DNA of 64,000 nucleotides from IMG/VR virus record IMGVR_UViG_3300032245_001746, positions 62,001 through 126,000 of that record, one strand, 5' to 3'. This stretch comes from a virus. Position 1 is the first letter of the stretch, and the number at the start of each line of letters is the position of its first letter. The notes under the pieces were generated by a model. That model was not told the DNA's origin. It did no database searches and saw nothing but the letters and a program-made list of their open reading frames with translations. Both the position numbers and the translations under genes were made by a program. Positions 38,356 to 46,992 of this stretch are shown piece by piece.

Positions 38356-38844
38356 ATGAAAAAAACATTTTGGCAATTTACACAACAATTAAAAGAAAAT
38401 AGTCCTCCTTCTGGACCTGATGGTGGCGGGGGTGCTCCACCAATCGGCGGCGGAATGGGAGATATGGGTGGTGGAATGCCTGGTGTGGGCGGAAGTTCAC
38501 CAATGCCTCCAATGGGTGGTGGAATGGGAGATATGGGCGGCGGTCTCGGAGGAATGGGTGGTGGAATGATGGGAGGTCCACCACCAAATGCTGGACCTAG
38601 TGGTCAAAAAACATCACCAATACAATTAAAACCTATTGATGTGTGGTCGGTTATAAATAGAATTTTAGACGGCAAATCTATTAAAGTTGAAAAAGAAAAA
38701 AACTCTGTACAATCTGCTCCTGATTCATTACAATCAAATAATGATTTGTCTCAAAATCAAAATAATTCTCAACCAAACGATATGTCACAACAAATGAATC
38801 AACCTATGCCACAAATGAATAATCAAAATGTTATGGGACAATAA
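38356..38844 (+). CDS. Gly/Met/Pro-rich protein with a capsid-targeting-like N-terminus
   Basis: A 162-residue low-complexity protein. The start at ATG 38356 gives MKKTFWQFTQQLKENS, another F-x-x-F-x-x-x-L-x-E type N-terminus. Residues 20-85 consist of Gly-Gly-Met/Pro repeats (GGGMGDMGGGMPG-like units). A short ordered part (IQLKPIDVWSVINRILDGKS) follows, then a Gln/Asn-rich tail. It may be a packaged or structural protein. The frame is open upstream, but the overlapping upstream region is antisense to the proline-rich gene and unlikely to be coding. Confidence 0.6.
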   Translation: MKKTFWQFTQQLKENSPPSGPDGGGGAPPIGGGMGDMGGGMPGVGGSSPMPPMGGGMGDMGGGLGGMGGGMMGGPPPNAGPSGQKTSPIQLKPIDVWSVINRILDGKSIKVEKEKNSVQSAPDSLQSNNDLSQNQNNSQPNDMSQQMNQPMPQMNNQNVMGQ

Positions 38845-38871
38845 TCATTTGTTGTTTTAGAAAGTTTAAAA

Positions 38872-39969
38872 TTGAAAGCTTTAATATTTAGTGATTTGCA
38901 TTGTCATCAACACAAAAATTCTCAATCAAGACTGGAAGATTGCATTGAAGCTCTTGAATGGGTTTTTAAAACGGCACAATCTAAAAGTATTGATTTAATC
39001 ATTTTTTGTGGTGATTTATTTCATGATAGAGCAAAAATTGATATATTAACTTATCAAAGAGTTTTTGAAACTTTTCAAAAATATCTTTCGGACACTACTG
39101 GTCCTGAAGTTTATTTACTACTTGGAAATCATGATTTATTTTACTTTGAAAGTAAAGAAGTTTCAAGCGTGTATCCTTTATCTTCTTTAAAGAAGATAAA
39201 TATAATAAGCAAACCATCTGTTGTTAATATTAGAGAATATAATGTTGGTTTTATGCCATACACTCATGATCCAATCTCAGATCTAAAATTAGTTCCTATA
39301 AGAGAAATGAAAAAAGGTAAAAACAAATATAATGTTTTATTTGGGCATTTGGCTGTTCATGGAGCATTATTTAATCTTGTATATGGAACTAAGGCAGATG
39401 TTCAAATAGAAGGTGATGCAGGAATGACTGTTGTTACGCCTGATATATTTGATTCATTTGACCGAGTATTTTTAGGTCATTATCATGCTGCTCAAGAATT
39501 AACTTCTAAAGTTGAATACGTTGGTTCTCCATTACAATTGAGTTTTGGTGAAATGGAACAAAAGAAACATATTGTTATATATGATTTTGAAAGTGATACA
39601 AAAGAATATATAGAAAACACGTTTTCTCATAAACATTTAAGATTTAATTCAATTAAAGAAGCTGCAAAAGCAGCAGAAAAAGGTGGTTTAAAAGGTGAAT
39701 TTGTTGAAATTTTTGATGAAAACACTAATTCATCAGATGCTTTAGAACTCAAGCAAACATTGATTGAAAATAAGGTTGGAACTTTTTCTATAAGACAACT
39801 GCCAAAATCCAAAGTGAATGAAGCAATAGATGTTCAAAATGCTAAATCGATTTTATCATCAACAGATCAAATGTTAACTAACTATATTGGTTCAATAAAA
39901 GATTTGAAATTAGATAAAAATGTTTTATTAACAATTGGTAAAAAAATATGTGAAAAGAAAGTGGACTAA
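38872..39969 (+). CDS. 47: gp47-like (SbcD/Mre11) nuclease subunit
   Basis: Phosphoesterase subunit of the gp46/gp47 complex, which resects DNA ends for recombination-dependent replication and degrades host DNA in T4. Metal-binding motifs in order: FSDLHCHQH, FCGDLFHDRAK, LLGNHDLF, FGHLAVHG and LGHYHAAQ. Length (365) is typical. The start is TTG, since no upstream ATG fits. It overlaps by one base (TAATG) the methyltransferase-glycosyltransferase gene that separates it from gp46, whereas in T4 the two subunit genes are separated only by small genes. Confidence 0.93.
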   Translation: MKALIFSDLHCHQHKNSQSRLEDCIEALEWVFKTAQSKSIDLIIFCGDLFHDRAKIDILTYQRVFETFQKYLSDTTGPEVYLLLGNHDLFYFESKEVSSVYPLSSLKKINIISKPSVVNIREYNVGFMPYTHDPISDLKLVPIREMKKGKNKYNVLFGHLAVHGALFNLVYGTKADVQIEGDAGMTVVTPDIFDSFDRVFLGHYHAAQELTSKVEYVGSPLQLSFGEMEQKKHIVIYDFESDTKEYIENTFSHKHLRFNSIKEAAKAAEKGGLKGEFVEIFDENTNSSDALELKQTLIENKVGTFSIRQLPKSKVNEAIDVQNAKSILSSTDQMLTNYIGSIKDLKLDKNVLLTIGKKICEKKVD

Positions 39970-41360
39970 TGGAACAATATAAAGATGGTCATTTAGGTGG
40001 TGCTGTAGTAGGTGGCGATCCAGCAACTTACTATCCTAATGTTTGGGATTGTTTAATTGAATCATTAAATGTAAAATCAATGATTGATGTTGGTTGTGGT
40101 GAAGGTCAAACAATGCATTACTTTCAAGATAAAGGAGTTGAAGTATTTGGAATTGATGGTTGCAAAGAAGCAATTGATAATAGTTTAGTTAAAGACAAAA
40201 TATCATTACATGATTTTACTAAAGGAAAATTTCAACTTAATAAAAGTTATGATCTTATTTGGTGTTGTGAATTTGTTGAACATGTATTTGAAGAATTTTC
40301 AGAAAATTATTTAAATTTATTTTCAAATAGTTCTGCAAAATATATAGTTATGACACATGCTTTGCCAAATCAAGGGGGTCATCATCATGTTAATTTGCAA
40401 AAACCTTCTTATTGGATAGAGAAAATTTCTAATTTGGGTTACACTTTAGATCCAACATTATCCAGACAGCTTAGAATAGTAGCTAGACTTGAAAGCATAC
40501 AAGTTGTGTATAATCATTTTTATAATACTGGATTAGTTTTTGTAAGAAATGATTTAATAAATAAAGAAAAAAAGAATCGGTTAAACACAGCCATATTAAC
40601 TTGGATGTCTGGAGATTTGTTTTGTAAAAATGATGGCATAAAAGTTTTTGTAAATTCTTTGAATGATATTCAGTATAATGGAAATAAAATAGTTTTCACA
40701 CATGATATGAATTTAGAAACAAGAGAATATTTATATAAACATGAATTTGAAATTATTGATGTTAATCCAAATCAAGTTAGACATGTTGTTATAGATAGAT
40801 TCTTGCATTATTTTAAATACTTAAACAATAAAAATTACTATTATATAGGGCTTTTTGATTGTAAAGATGTTTTATTTCAATCAGATCCTTTAATTTCGCT
40901 TCCTCCTTTATTGTTTGTATCAGAAGGTAAAAAACATAAAGATTGTGAATGGAATATGAAAGATCAAACAAATTGTCAGAATGAAACAGCTTTATTTGAT
41001 AATGATTTCCAAAATTGGGAAGTTATTTGTGGTGGGACTATTTTGGGTCAAACAAAAGAAATACAAACATTATGTATATCTATATGGTCTTTGTGCAACA
41101 ATAAATTTACTCGTTTTACTGATCAAGCTGCTTTAAATTATTTGTACAACAATATTTATAATAAATATTGTTGTACAAATCCATATAAAGACAATTTTGT
41201 ATGCACTGCCAATCTACCAGTAGATCAACAGCCAATTTTGATTGATGGATTATATTGTAACGCAAAAACTAAAGAACCTTATATGGTATATCATCAATAT
41301 GATAGAGTTGAATCTTCTAAAAAATATATTTATGAAAGTTATTTAAATGAATCAATTTAA
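39969..41360 (+). CDS. Methyltransferase-glycosyltransferase fusion between gp47 and gp46
   Basis: A 463-residue two-domain protein. Residues 1-190 are a SAM methyltransferase: MIDVGCGEGQTMHYF is motif I, LIWCCEFVEHVFEEF the motif IV region, and the rest is the ubiE/class I type. Residues 200-463 look like a GT-A glycosyltransferase, with YIGLFDCKDVLFQSDP providing a D-x-x-D/DxD-like metal motif and FTDQAALNYLYNN a conserved acceptor-side motif. The gene overlaps gp47 by one base and gp46 by 14 bases, so it is translated with the nuclease. A DNA or surface-sugar modifying role is possible; the substrate is unknown. Confidence 0.72.
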   Translation: MEQYKDGHLGGAVVGGDPATYYPNVWDCLIESLNVKSMIDVGCGEGQTMHYFQDKGVEVFGIDGCKEAIDNSLVKDKISLHDFTKGKFQLNKSYDLIWCCEFVEHVFEEFSENYLNLFSNSSAKYIVMTHALPNQGGHHHVNLQKPSYWIEKISNLGYTLDPTLSRQLRIVARLESIQVVYNHFYNTGLVFVRNDLINKEKKNRLNTAILTWMSGDLFCKNDGIKVFVNSLNDIQYNGNKIVFTHDMNLETREYLYKHEFEIIDVNPNQVRHVVIDRFLHYFKYLNNKNYYYIGLFDCKDVLFQSDPLISLPPLLFVSEGKKHKDCEWNMKDQTNCQNETALFDNDFQNWEVICGGTILGQTKEIQTLCISIWSLCNNKFTRFTDQAALNYLYNNIYNKYCCTNPYKDNFVCTANLPVDQQPILIDGLYCNAKTKEPYMVYHQYDRVESSKKYIYESYLNESI

Positions 41361-43323
41361 AATTAAAAAAGTAAAAGCTAGTAATTTTTTGTGTTTTGGA
41401 GAAGATGGTTTTGAAGTTGATTTTGAATCATTCGGAAACATTATTTTACTTCAAGGTAGAAACTTAGATAATGTTTCTGAAAAAGAAGAAGATCAATTGT
41501 GTTCTAATGGAGTTGGTAAATCCAGTATAGGAGAATCTATAGTTTATGGAATTACTGGTAAAACTGTTAGAAAATTTAAAAAAAATGAACAAATGATTAA
41601 CAACAAATCAGGTAAAAAATTATGTGTTGAAATATGGGTTGATGATTTAAAGATAGTAAGAAAAATATCACCTACTAGTTTAAAAGTTTATGATGTATCT
41701 GGTGAAGATCCTGTTGATTTAACCAAAGGAACAATGTCAGAAACTCAAGCTTTAATTGAATCTAAATTAGGATTTAATTCTTCACATCAATCTTTAATTA
41801 ATTTGCTTATTTTAACAGATAATAATAGTGGTTCATTTTTAGAATCAGATGGACCATCTAAAAGAAAAATGGTTGAAAGTTATTTAGAACTTGAACAGTA
41901 TGCTGAATACAGTAAATCTGCGTCTGATGCTTTAAAAGAACAAAAAAATAGAATTAAAGAAATTCAAAAAGAGTATGACGTAATTGAAATATATTTGGAA
42001 GATTCTAAATCCAGATATGAATCGGATAAAGAATTAGATTCTAAGTGGGAAAATGACAAAAAATTAGAACTTGAATCTTTAATTTCAAAGTTTAAAAATA
42101 AACAAAATGAATTAGCAAATACAGATAATGGAAAGGCTTTAATTGAATATGAAAATGCTCAAATTCAAATTAAAGAGTTGAATCAAAATCTTTCTTTAAA
42201 AGACTCATTAATTAAAAATTTGTATAATGAATTACAAAGTCTTAAATTAAATTTAACAAGCTTAAATGATAAGAAAAGTTCTATAAATAACAATTTACAA
42301 ATAATTAAGAACAAGTCAATTAATTCTAAAAATCAAATTGAAATGAATAAATCTATAATAGACAATTTGGATTTGCAAAAATGTAAAAAATGCGGAAATT
42401 TTGATGAAGAAACATCAAAAAAATGTCAATCAATTATTGATACAGAAAAATCTAACATTGTTTGTTTTGAGCAAGAGTTCAAAACTATTTTACCTGAATT
42501 AACAACAATTAATTCTGATATATCAGAATTAAATAAAAATATAGAAATAAAAGAAAAAGAATATAAAAATTTTCAATCTGAATTTGATTTAATGAGAAAT
42601 AAAGTTTCTAATTTATTAAAAATAAATAAACCTGTAAACTCAGTAAATGAAAAAATTATTGAAGAACAAATTTTAGAATTGAAAAATCAAATATTAGCTA
42701 AAAAATCTGAATCTGATGGTGATTCTCCTTATATCACTATTTTAGATAAAGATTTGAAAGATATTGAAAAAAACAAACAATCATTAGAAGAAAAAAAGAA
42801 AGAATTAGATGAAGTTAGTTCTCAATTATCTTATTATGAATTTTGGGTTAAAGCATTTGGAGAACAAGGAATCAGAAAGTTTGTTATAGATGGAATTATT
42901 CCATCTTTAAATGATAGAATTCATTATTGGCTAAATTATTTAATAGATAATAAAATTACTTTAAAATTTGATAATGAATTAAATGAAAAAATAGAAAGAA
43001 ATCCTTCTGATGGAGAAGAATTTGTTTATGACGCTATGAGTGGTGGAGAAAGAAGAAGATTAAACCTTGCTGTTTCGCAAGCTTTTTCGTATATTACTAC
43101 CCTAGCCACTGGATCTTGTCCAAGTTTAAGTTTTTTAGATGAAGTCGCTACTAATATAGATCAAGTGGGTGTTAATAACGTTTATCAAATGATAAAAGAA
43201 TTGAGTAAGGAACGACAAATTCTTGTTACTACTCATGATAAAAATTTGTTAGATTTATTAAATGCTGATAATTGTGATGTTATTAACTTGATAAAACAAA
43301 ATGGTGTAACGAAAATAAATTAA
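41347..43323 (+). CDS. 46: gp46-like (SbcC/Rad50) ATPase subunit
   Basis: ABC-type ATPase that partners with gp47. Walker A is in SNGVGKSSIGESI (about residue 57). Long coiled coils (about 170-500) flank a zinc-hook-like LQKCKKCGNFDEETSKKC. The ABC signature is MSGGERRRLNLAVS, and Walker B is SLSFLDEVATNID, followed by a His switch in LVTTHDKN. The length of 658 residues is a bit longer than T4 gp46. Its start lies inside the end of the fusion gene. All motifs are intact. Confidence 0.94.
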   Translation: MNQFKIKKVKASNFLCFGEDGFEVDFESFGNIILLQGRNLDNVSEKEEDQLCSNGVGKSSIGESIVYGITGKTVRKFKKNEQMINNKSGKKLCVEIWVDDLKIVRKISPTSLKVYDVSGEDPVDLTKGTMSETQALIESKLGFNSSHQSLINLLILTDNNSGSFLESDGPSKRKMVESYLELEQYAEYSKSASDALKEQKNRIKEIQKEYDVIEIYLEDSKSRYESDKELDSKWENDKKLELESLISKFKNKQNELANTDNGKALIEYENAQIQIKELNQNLSLKDSLIKNLYNELQSLKLNLTSLNDKKSSINNNLQIIKNKSINSKNQIEMNKSIIDNLDLQKCKKCGNFDEETSKKCQSIIDTEKSNIVCFEQEFKTILPELTTINSDISELNKNIEIKEKEYKNFQSEFDLMRNKVSNLLKINKPVNSVNEKIIEEQILELKNQILAKKSESDGDSPYITILDKDLKDIEKNKQSLEEKKKELDEVSSQLSYYEFWVKAFGEQGIRKFVIDGIIPSLNDRIHYWLNYLIDNKITLKFDNELNEKIERNPSDGEEFVYDAMSGGERRRLNLAVSQAFSYITTLATGSCPSLSFLDEVATNIDQVGVNNVYQMIKELSKERQILVTTHDKNLLDLLNADNCDVINLIKQNGVTKIN

Positions 43324-43399
43324 TAACAATTTTTTTTAAAAAAAATTGATTGATAACCTTTACATATGGTTTAATTAATCAATAAGAGGAATGTAAAAA

Positions 43400-45019
43400 A
43401 TGAGTTCAATTAGTGTAATAAAGAAAAATGGTTCAAAAGAAGTTTTTGATATAGAAAAAATTCACAAAGTAGTATCATGGTCAGTAAATGGATTGTCAAA
43501 TGTAAGCCAATCAGATATAGAAATTAATGCAAAATTAAACATAATTGATGGAATTAAAACAGAACAAATTCATTCTGTTTTAATTGACTCTGCAGCTAAT
43601 TTAATTAATGAAGAAAATCCTGATTATCAATATGTTGCTGGACGATTGTTGAATTATCAAATAAGAAAAAATGTTTGGGGTGGGAAAAATGCTCCAAAAT
43701 TGATTGATTTAATTAAAAAAAATATTGATTTAAAATTTTATGAACCAAAACTTTTAGAGTGGTATTCTGCTGAAGAAATCAATAAAATTGATGAGTTCAT
43801 CAATCATGATCAAGACTTGCACTATACTTACTGTTCTGTAAAACAATTATGTGATAAATATCTTGTTAAAAATCAACACACAAATGAATTATTTGAAACT
43901 CCGCAATTCAGATACATCGTTGCAGCAATGACTTTGTTTAGAAATTATAGTAAAAAAACAAGATTAAGTATCATAAAAAGATCTTATAACTATTTTAGTA
44001 AATTTAAGATCAATTTAGCAACGCCTCAATTAGCTGGACTAGGAACGAATAATAATTCGTATGCTTCGTGTTGTTTAATTGAAATGCTTGATGATAGAAA
44101 AAGTATTAATGCAACTAATCATGCTGTTGCAAATGCAACATGTGCTGGTTATGGCATTGGCGTAAATTATGGTAGAATGAGAGGCATTGGATCTTCTATT
44201 AAAAATGGATTAATCATTCATCCTGGAGTTGTTCCATTTCTTAAAATAACAGAAGCTGAAACTAAAGCTTGGCAAAAAAATGGTTTGCGTGGCGGCAGCG
44301 CTACTGTAAATTTTCCAATTTGGCATTCTGAAATTGAAACTATTGTTCAGTTGAAAAATGCAACTACTGGAACTAATGATAGTAGAGTTTTTAATTTAGA
44401 TTATGCTATTGGTTTGTCTAAATTGTTTTATGAAAGATTTTTGAAAAATGAAGATATCACATTATTCTCGCCAGATGAATGTGGTGATTTATATGATGCT
44501 TTTGGATTAGATTCTTTTGATGAATTATATGTGAAATACGAAAACAACAAAAAGATAAAAAATAAGAAAAAAGTAAATGCAAGAGAATTGTTTTCATTAT
44601 TAGTAAAAGAAAGACTTGAATCTGGGCGTATTTATATTTTAAATGTTGATAATGCCAACAAGTATTCTTCTTGGATTGGTAAAGTTAATATGTCTAATCT
44701 TTGCTTATCTGGAGACACTGAGGTTCACATATCTATTAATAATAATTTAATGACTATTTCTTTGAAAGAATGTATTGATTTACTTAAAGATGGTAAAAAT
44801 ATTGATATTTTATCAAAAAATATAAAAACAGATAATATAGAATTTAAAAAAATATTAGCTGGAGAATTAACAAGATTTAATTCTGAAGTCATTAAGGTAG
44901 AAGATGTTGAAACTGGTAAATACATAATATGCACACCAGATCATAAAATATATACAAAAAATAGAGGATATGTAGAAGCGGAAAAACTGAATCAAGATGA
45001 TATCTTAGATTTTTGTTGA
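43400..45019 (+). CDS. nrdA: Ribonucleotide reductase large subunit, N-terminal part fused to an N-intein
   Basis: Class Ia ribonucleotide reductase alpha subunit makes deoxyribonucleotides. Residues 1-90 are an ATP-cone (ISVIKKNGSKEVFDIEKI). The catalytic barrel follows, with ASCCLIEMLDD and GIGVNYGRMRGIG. The extein ends at KVNMSNL (residue 434), immediately before the radical cysteine. From Cys435 the protein is an N-terminal split intein and stops at 45019. The remaining catalytic residues are encoded separately at 46036-46983, so the enzyme can only form by trans-splicing of two proteins. A long T-rich leader and an AGAGG site precede the ATG. Confidence 0.93.
   Translation: MSSISVIKKNGSKEVFDIEKIHKVVSWSVNGLSNVSQSDIEINAKLNIIDGIKTEQIHSVLIDSAANLINEENPDYQYVAGRLLNYQIRKNVWGGKNAPKLIDLIKKNIDLKFYEPKLLEWYSAEEINKIDEFINHDQDLHYTYCSVKQLCDKYLVKNQHTNELFETPQFRYIVAAMTLFRNYSKKTRLSIIKRSYNYFSKFKINLATPQLAGLGTNNNSYASCCLIEMLDDRKSINATNHAVANATCAGYGIGVNYGRMRGIGSSIKNGLIIHPGVVPFLKITEAETKAWQKNGLRGGSATVNFPIWHSEIETIVQLKNATTGTNDSRVFNLDYAIGLSKLFYERFLKNEDITLFSPDECGDLYDAFGLDSFDELYVKYENNKKIKNKKKVNARELFSLLVKERLESGRIYILNVDNANKYSSWIGKVNMSNLCLSGDTEVHISINNNLMTISLKECIDLLKDGKNIDILSKNIKTDNIEFKKILAGELTRFNSEVIKVEDVETGKYIICTPDHKIYTKNRGYVEAEKLNQDDILDFC
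44702..45016 (+). other. Split intein, N-terminal half (in NrdA)
   Basis: 105 residues starting CLSGDTEVHISINNN, with block B CTPDHKIYTKNRGYVEAEKL and a stop soon after LNQDDILDF. The pattern (Cys1, T-x-D-H, KNRGYV) closely resembles the naturally split NrdJ/gp41-type inteins described from metagenomic phage sequences. The partner half is at 45940-46035. Confidence 0.92.
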
Positions 45020-45035
45020 TAAAATGTAATACTTC

Positions 45036-45075
45036 GCTCATATATAATGTATGAAAAATTACATTATATATGAGC
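45036..45075 (+). promoter_or_regulatory. 16-bp hairpin enclosing the GIY-YIG gene's start codon
   Basis: GCTCATATATAATGTA (45036-45051) pairs perfectly with 45060-45075 around an eight-base loop. The start codon's A closes the stem and the rest of AUG is in the loop. This structure should block translation from long read-through messages, a control known for homing endonuclease genes in T4-like phages. Confidence 0.8.
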
Positions 45076-45965
45076 ACAAATTTAAAACATCAAAAAAAAG
45101 TTACATAGGGTATACTTCATTATCTATTTTTGAAAGATTACATAAACATTATATAAATGCCATGAGTGGATTAAATACTAAATTTTATAGAGCTATTAGA
45201 AAATGCGGCATCTCTGATATTGAGTCTAATATTTTATTTTTAACAAATGATATAAATATTGCAAAAGAAAAGGAAAAGGAATTTATTCAAATTAAAGATA
45301 CGTTTAAAAATGGATATAACATGACTTTAGGAGGTGATGGCGGGGATTGTACGTTGTATATGACAAAAAAACAAAAGAAAGCATATTTTGAAAAAAAGAG
45401 AATAAGTGCTACTGGAATTAATAATCCTAAATATTCTGGGTATACAGATGAAGAAATTATTTTAAAAGCAGTGGATTATTTTTTAGAAAATAAAAAATTA
45501 ACAAGATTAGCTTGGTTTAAATTTTGCAAAAAAGAAGGATATCCAGTTAATTATTCAAAATTCAGATTTAATGGAAAAAAATATGAAGGATTTGTTGAAA
45601 ATTTAAAAATTAAATTAAAAGAATTAAATATAAATTTTAAAGAAGATCAATTTTTTATATCTAAAAAAGAAAGATATAGCGGAAAGGTTTTTTCTAAAAT
45701 TAGTGATGATGAAATTTTAAAACATGCAATTAAATATTATAAAGAAAATTTAATTTTTGTAAAATCTAGATGGTTTCAATACTGTAAATTAAATGGTTTG
45801 CCTCAAATTTATTCTAAAAATAGATTTGGAGGATTAAAGTATGATGGTTTAATTAATTGTTTAAAAGAAGAATTTAGAAAAACAAATACAGATTTTGTTT
45901 ATAAGAAATTAGTAAATCAATTTGATAAGGAAAAAATAAATGTTAAAAATAACAAAAATGAATAA
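45051..45965 (+). CDS. GIY-YIG homing endonuclease between the split nrdA halves
   Basis: A 304-residue endonuclease. The GIY-YIG domain is at the N-terminus: NYIIYEHKFKTSKKSYIGYT stands for the GIY...YIG pair, SIFERLHKHY supplies the conserved Arg/His region and LGGDGGDC the end. Two tandem DNA-binding repeats follow (residues about 125-185 and 215-275), each with D-D/E-E-I-L-K-A/H-x-x-Y and a W-F-x-F/Y-C-K motif. It is a free-standing gene, not fused to the intein, and overlaps the start of the nrdA C-half by 26 bases. It probably cuts intein-less nrdA alleles to spread the arrangement. Confidence 0.9.
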   Translation: MKNYIIYEHKFKTSKKSYIGYTSLSIFERLHKHYINAMSGLNTKFYRAIRKCGISDIESNILFLTNDINIAKEKEKEFIQIKDTFKNGYNMTLGGDGGDCTLYMTKKQKKAYFEKKRISATGINNPKYSGYTDEEIILKAVDYFLENKKLTRLAWFKFCKKEGYPVNYSKFRFNGKKYEGFVENLKIKLKELNINFKEDQFFISKKERYSGKVFSKISDDEILKHAIKYYKENLIFVKSRWFQYCKLNGLPQIYSKNRFGGLKYDGLINCLKEEFRKTNTDFVYKKLVNQFDKEKINVKNNKNE

Positions 45966-46035
45966 AGAAAATGTTTATGATATTACTGTAGAAGATAATC
46001 ATAATTTTTATGCAAACGATATTTTGGTTTCAAAT
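45940..46035 (+). other. Split intein, C-terminal half
   Basis: 32 residues ending NVYDITVEDNHNFYANDILV then SN, before the +1 Cys. Block F (YDITVEDNHNFYAN) and block G (ILVSN) are complete, with the terminal Asn required for cyclisation. No endonuclease domain is fused to it. Confidence 0.93.
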
Positions 46036-46983
46036 TGCATGGAAATTTTACAAAATATAGAATCGTTGAAAGATATAGATGATCCAAATTCTGAAATTGG
46101 TGTTTGTGTTCTTTCTGCAATTAACTGGCTTGAAATTTCTTCTGAAGAAGAAATGGAAAAAGTATGTGATGTTGTTGTAAGAATGCTTGATGAAATTATT
46201 GATATACAAGATTATTTTGATTTAGCTGCTAAAAATTTCTGTCAAAATAAAAGAAGTTTGGGTATTGGCGTTACTAATTTGGCTGCATTTCTTGCTAAAA
46301 ATAAACTTAAATACACAGATGAAGAAGCTATTGAATTAGTTGATGAATGGATGGAAAAACAACAATATTATCTTATTAAATCATCTATTAATTTAGCTAA
46401 AGAAAAAGGAAAATGTTCCAAATTCAACACATCAAAATATTCAAACGGATGGTTGCCAATAGATAAAGACATTAATGTTGCTAAAAGAAAATATTCAATG
46501 GATTGGGAACAATTAAGGGCAGATATTAAAGAATTTGGTTTAAGACATACAACATTTACAGCAGAAATGCCAGTTGAAAGTTCTTCGCTTTGTCAGAACA
46601 CAACAAACGGGGTGGAACCAGCACGAGCACTTTTAACATTTAAGAGTTCTAAAAAATCAAGTATTCCTTTTTTGGTTCCAAATGTAAAATCTTGTGGAGA
46701 TCACTATCAGTTGGCATATGATATGGAAAACAACATTGGCTATTTGAATGTGTGTAATGCAATTCAAAAATGGATGGATATGGGAATGTCTGTTAATCAA
46801 TATTTTAATCCATCAAATTATGAAGATAATAAAATACCATATTCACAAATAATTAAAGAATTAATTCATTTTTGGAAAAATGGTGGTAAAAGTTTTTATT
46901 ATTTAAATTCTGAAGACGGCAATTCTCATTTCAAAAAAGAAGAAAAATCAAGTGGTTGTGAATCTGGAGCATGTTCATTGTAA
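45940..46983 (+). CDS. nrdA: C-intein fused to ribonucleotide reductase large subunit, C-terminal part
   Basis: Residues 1-32 are the C-terminal split intein; the extein begins at Cys33 (CMEILQNIESLKDID). In E. coli numbering the N437-x-C439-x-E441 triad is divided: Asn is in the N-half, while Cys439 and Glu441 are the first and third residues here. The rest is the barrel and C-terminal tail, including AEMPVESSSLCQNTTNGVEP and the redox-active Cys pair in GCESGACSL. ATG 45940 is chosen because AAGGA lies eight bases upstream. Intact throughout. Confidence 0.92.
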   Translation: MLKITKMNKENVYDITVEDNHNFYANDILVSNCMEILQNIESLKDIDDPNSEIGVCVLSAINWLEISSEEEMEKVCDVVVRMLDEIIDIQDYFDLAAKNFCQNKRSLGIGVTNLAAFLAKNKLKYTDEEAIELVDEWMEKQQYYLIKSSINLAKEKGKCSKFNTSKYSNGWLPIDKDINVAKRKYSMDWEQLRADIKEFGLRHTTFTAEMPVESSSLCQNTTNGVEPARALLTFKSSKKSSIPFLVPNVKSCGDHYQLAYDMENNIGYLNVCNAIQKWMDMGMSVNQYFNPSNYEDNKIPYSQIIKELIHFWKNGGKSFYYLNSEDGNSHFKKEEKSSGCESGACSL

Positions 46984-46992
46984 AGGAAAATT

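Noticed and set aside
38440-38580. Gly-Gly-Met repeat protein as an antifreeze or silk-like function
   Set aside because: Low-complexity repeats alone do not indicate a function; only the N-terminal motif is informative.
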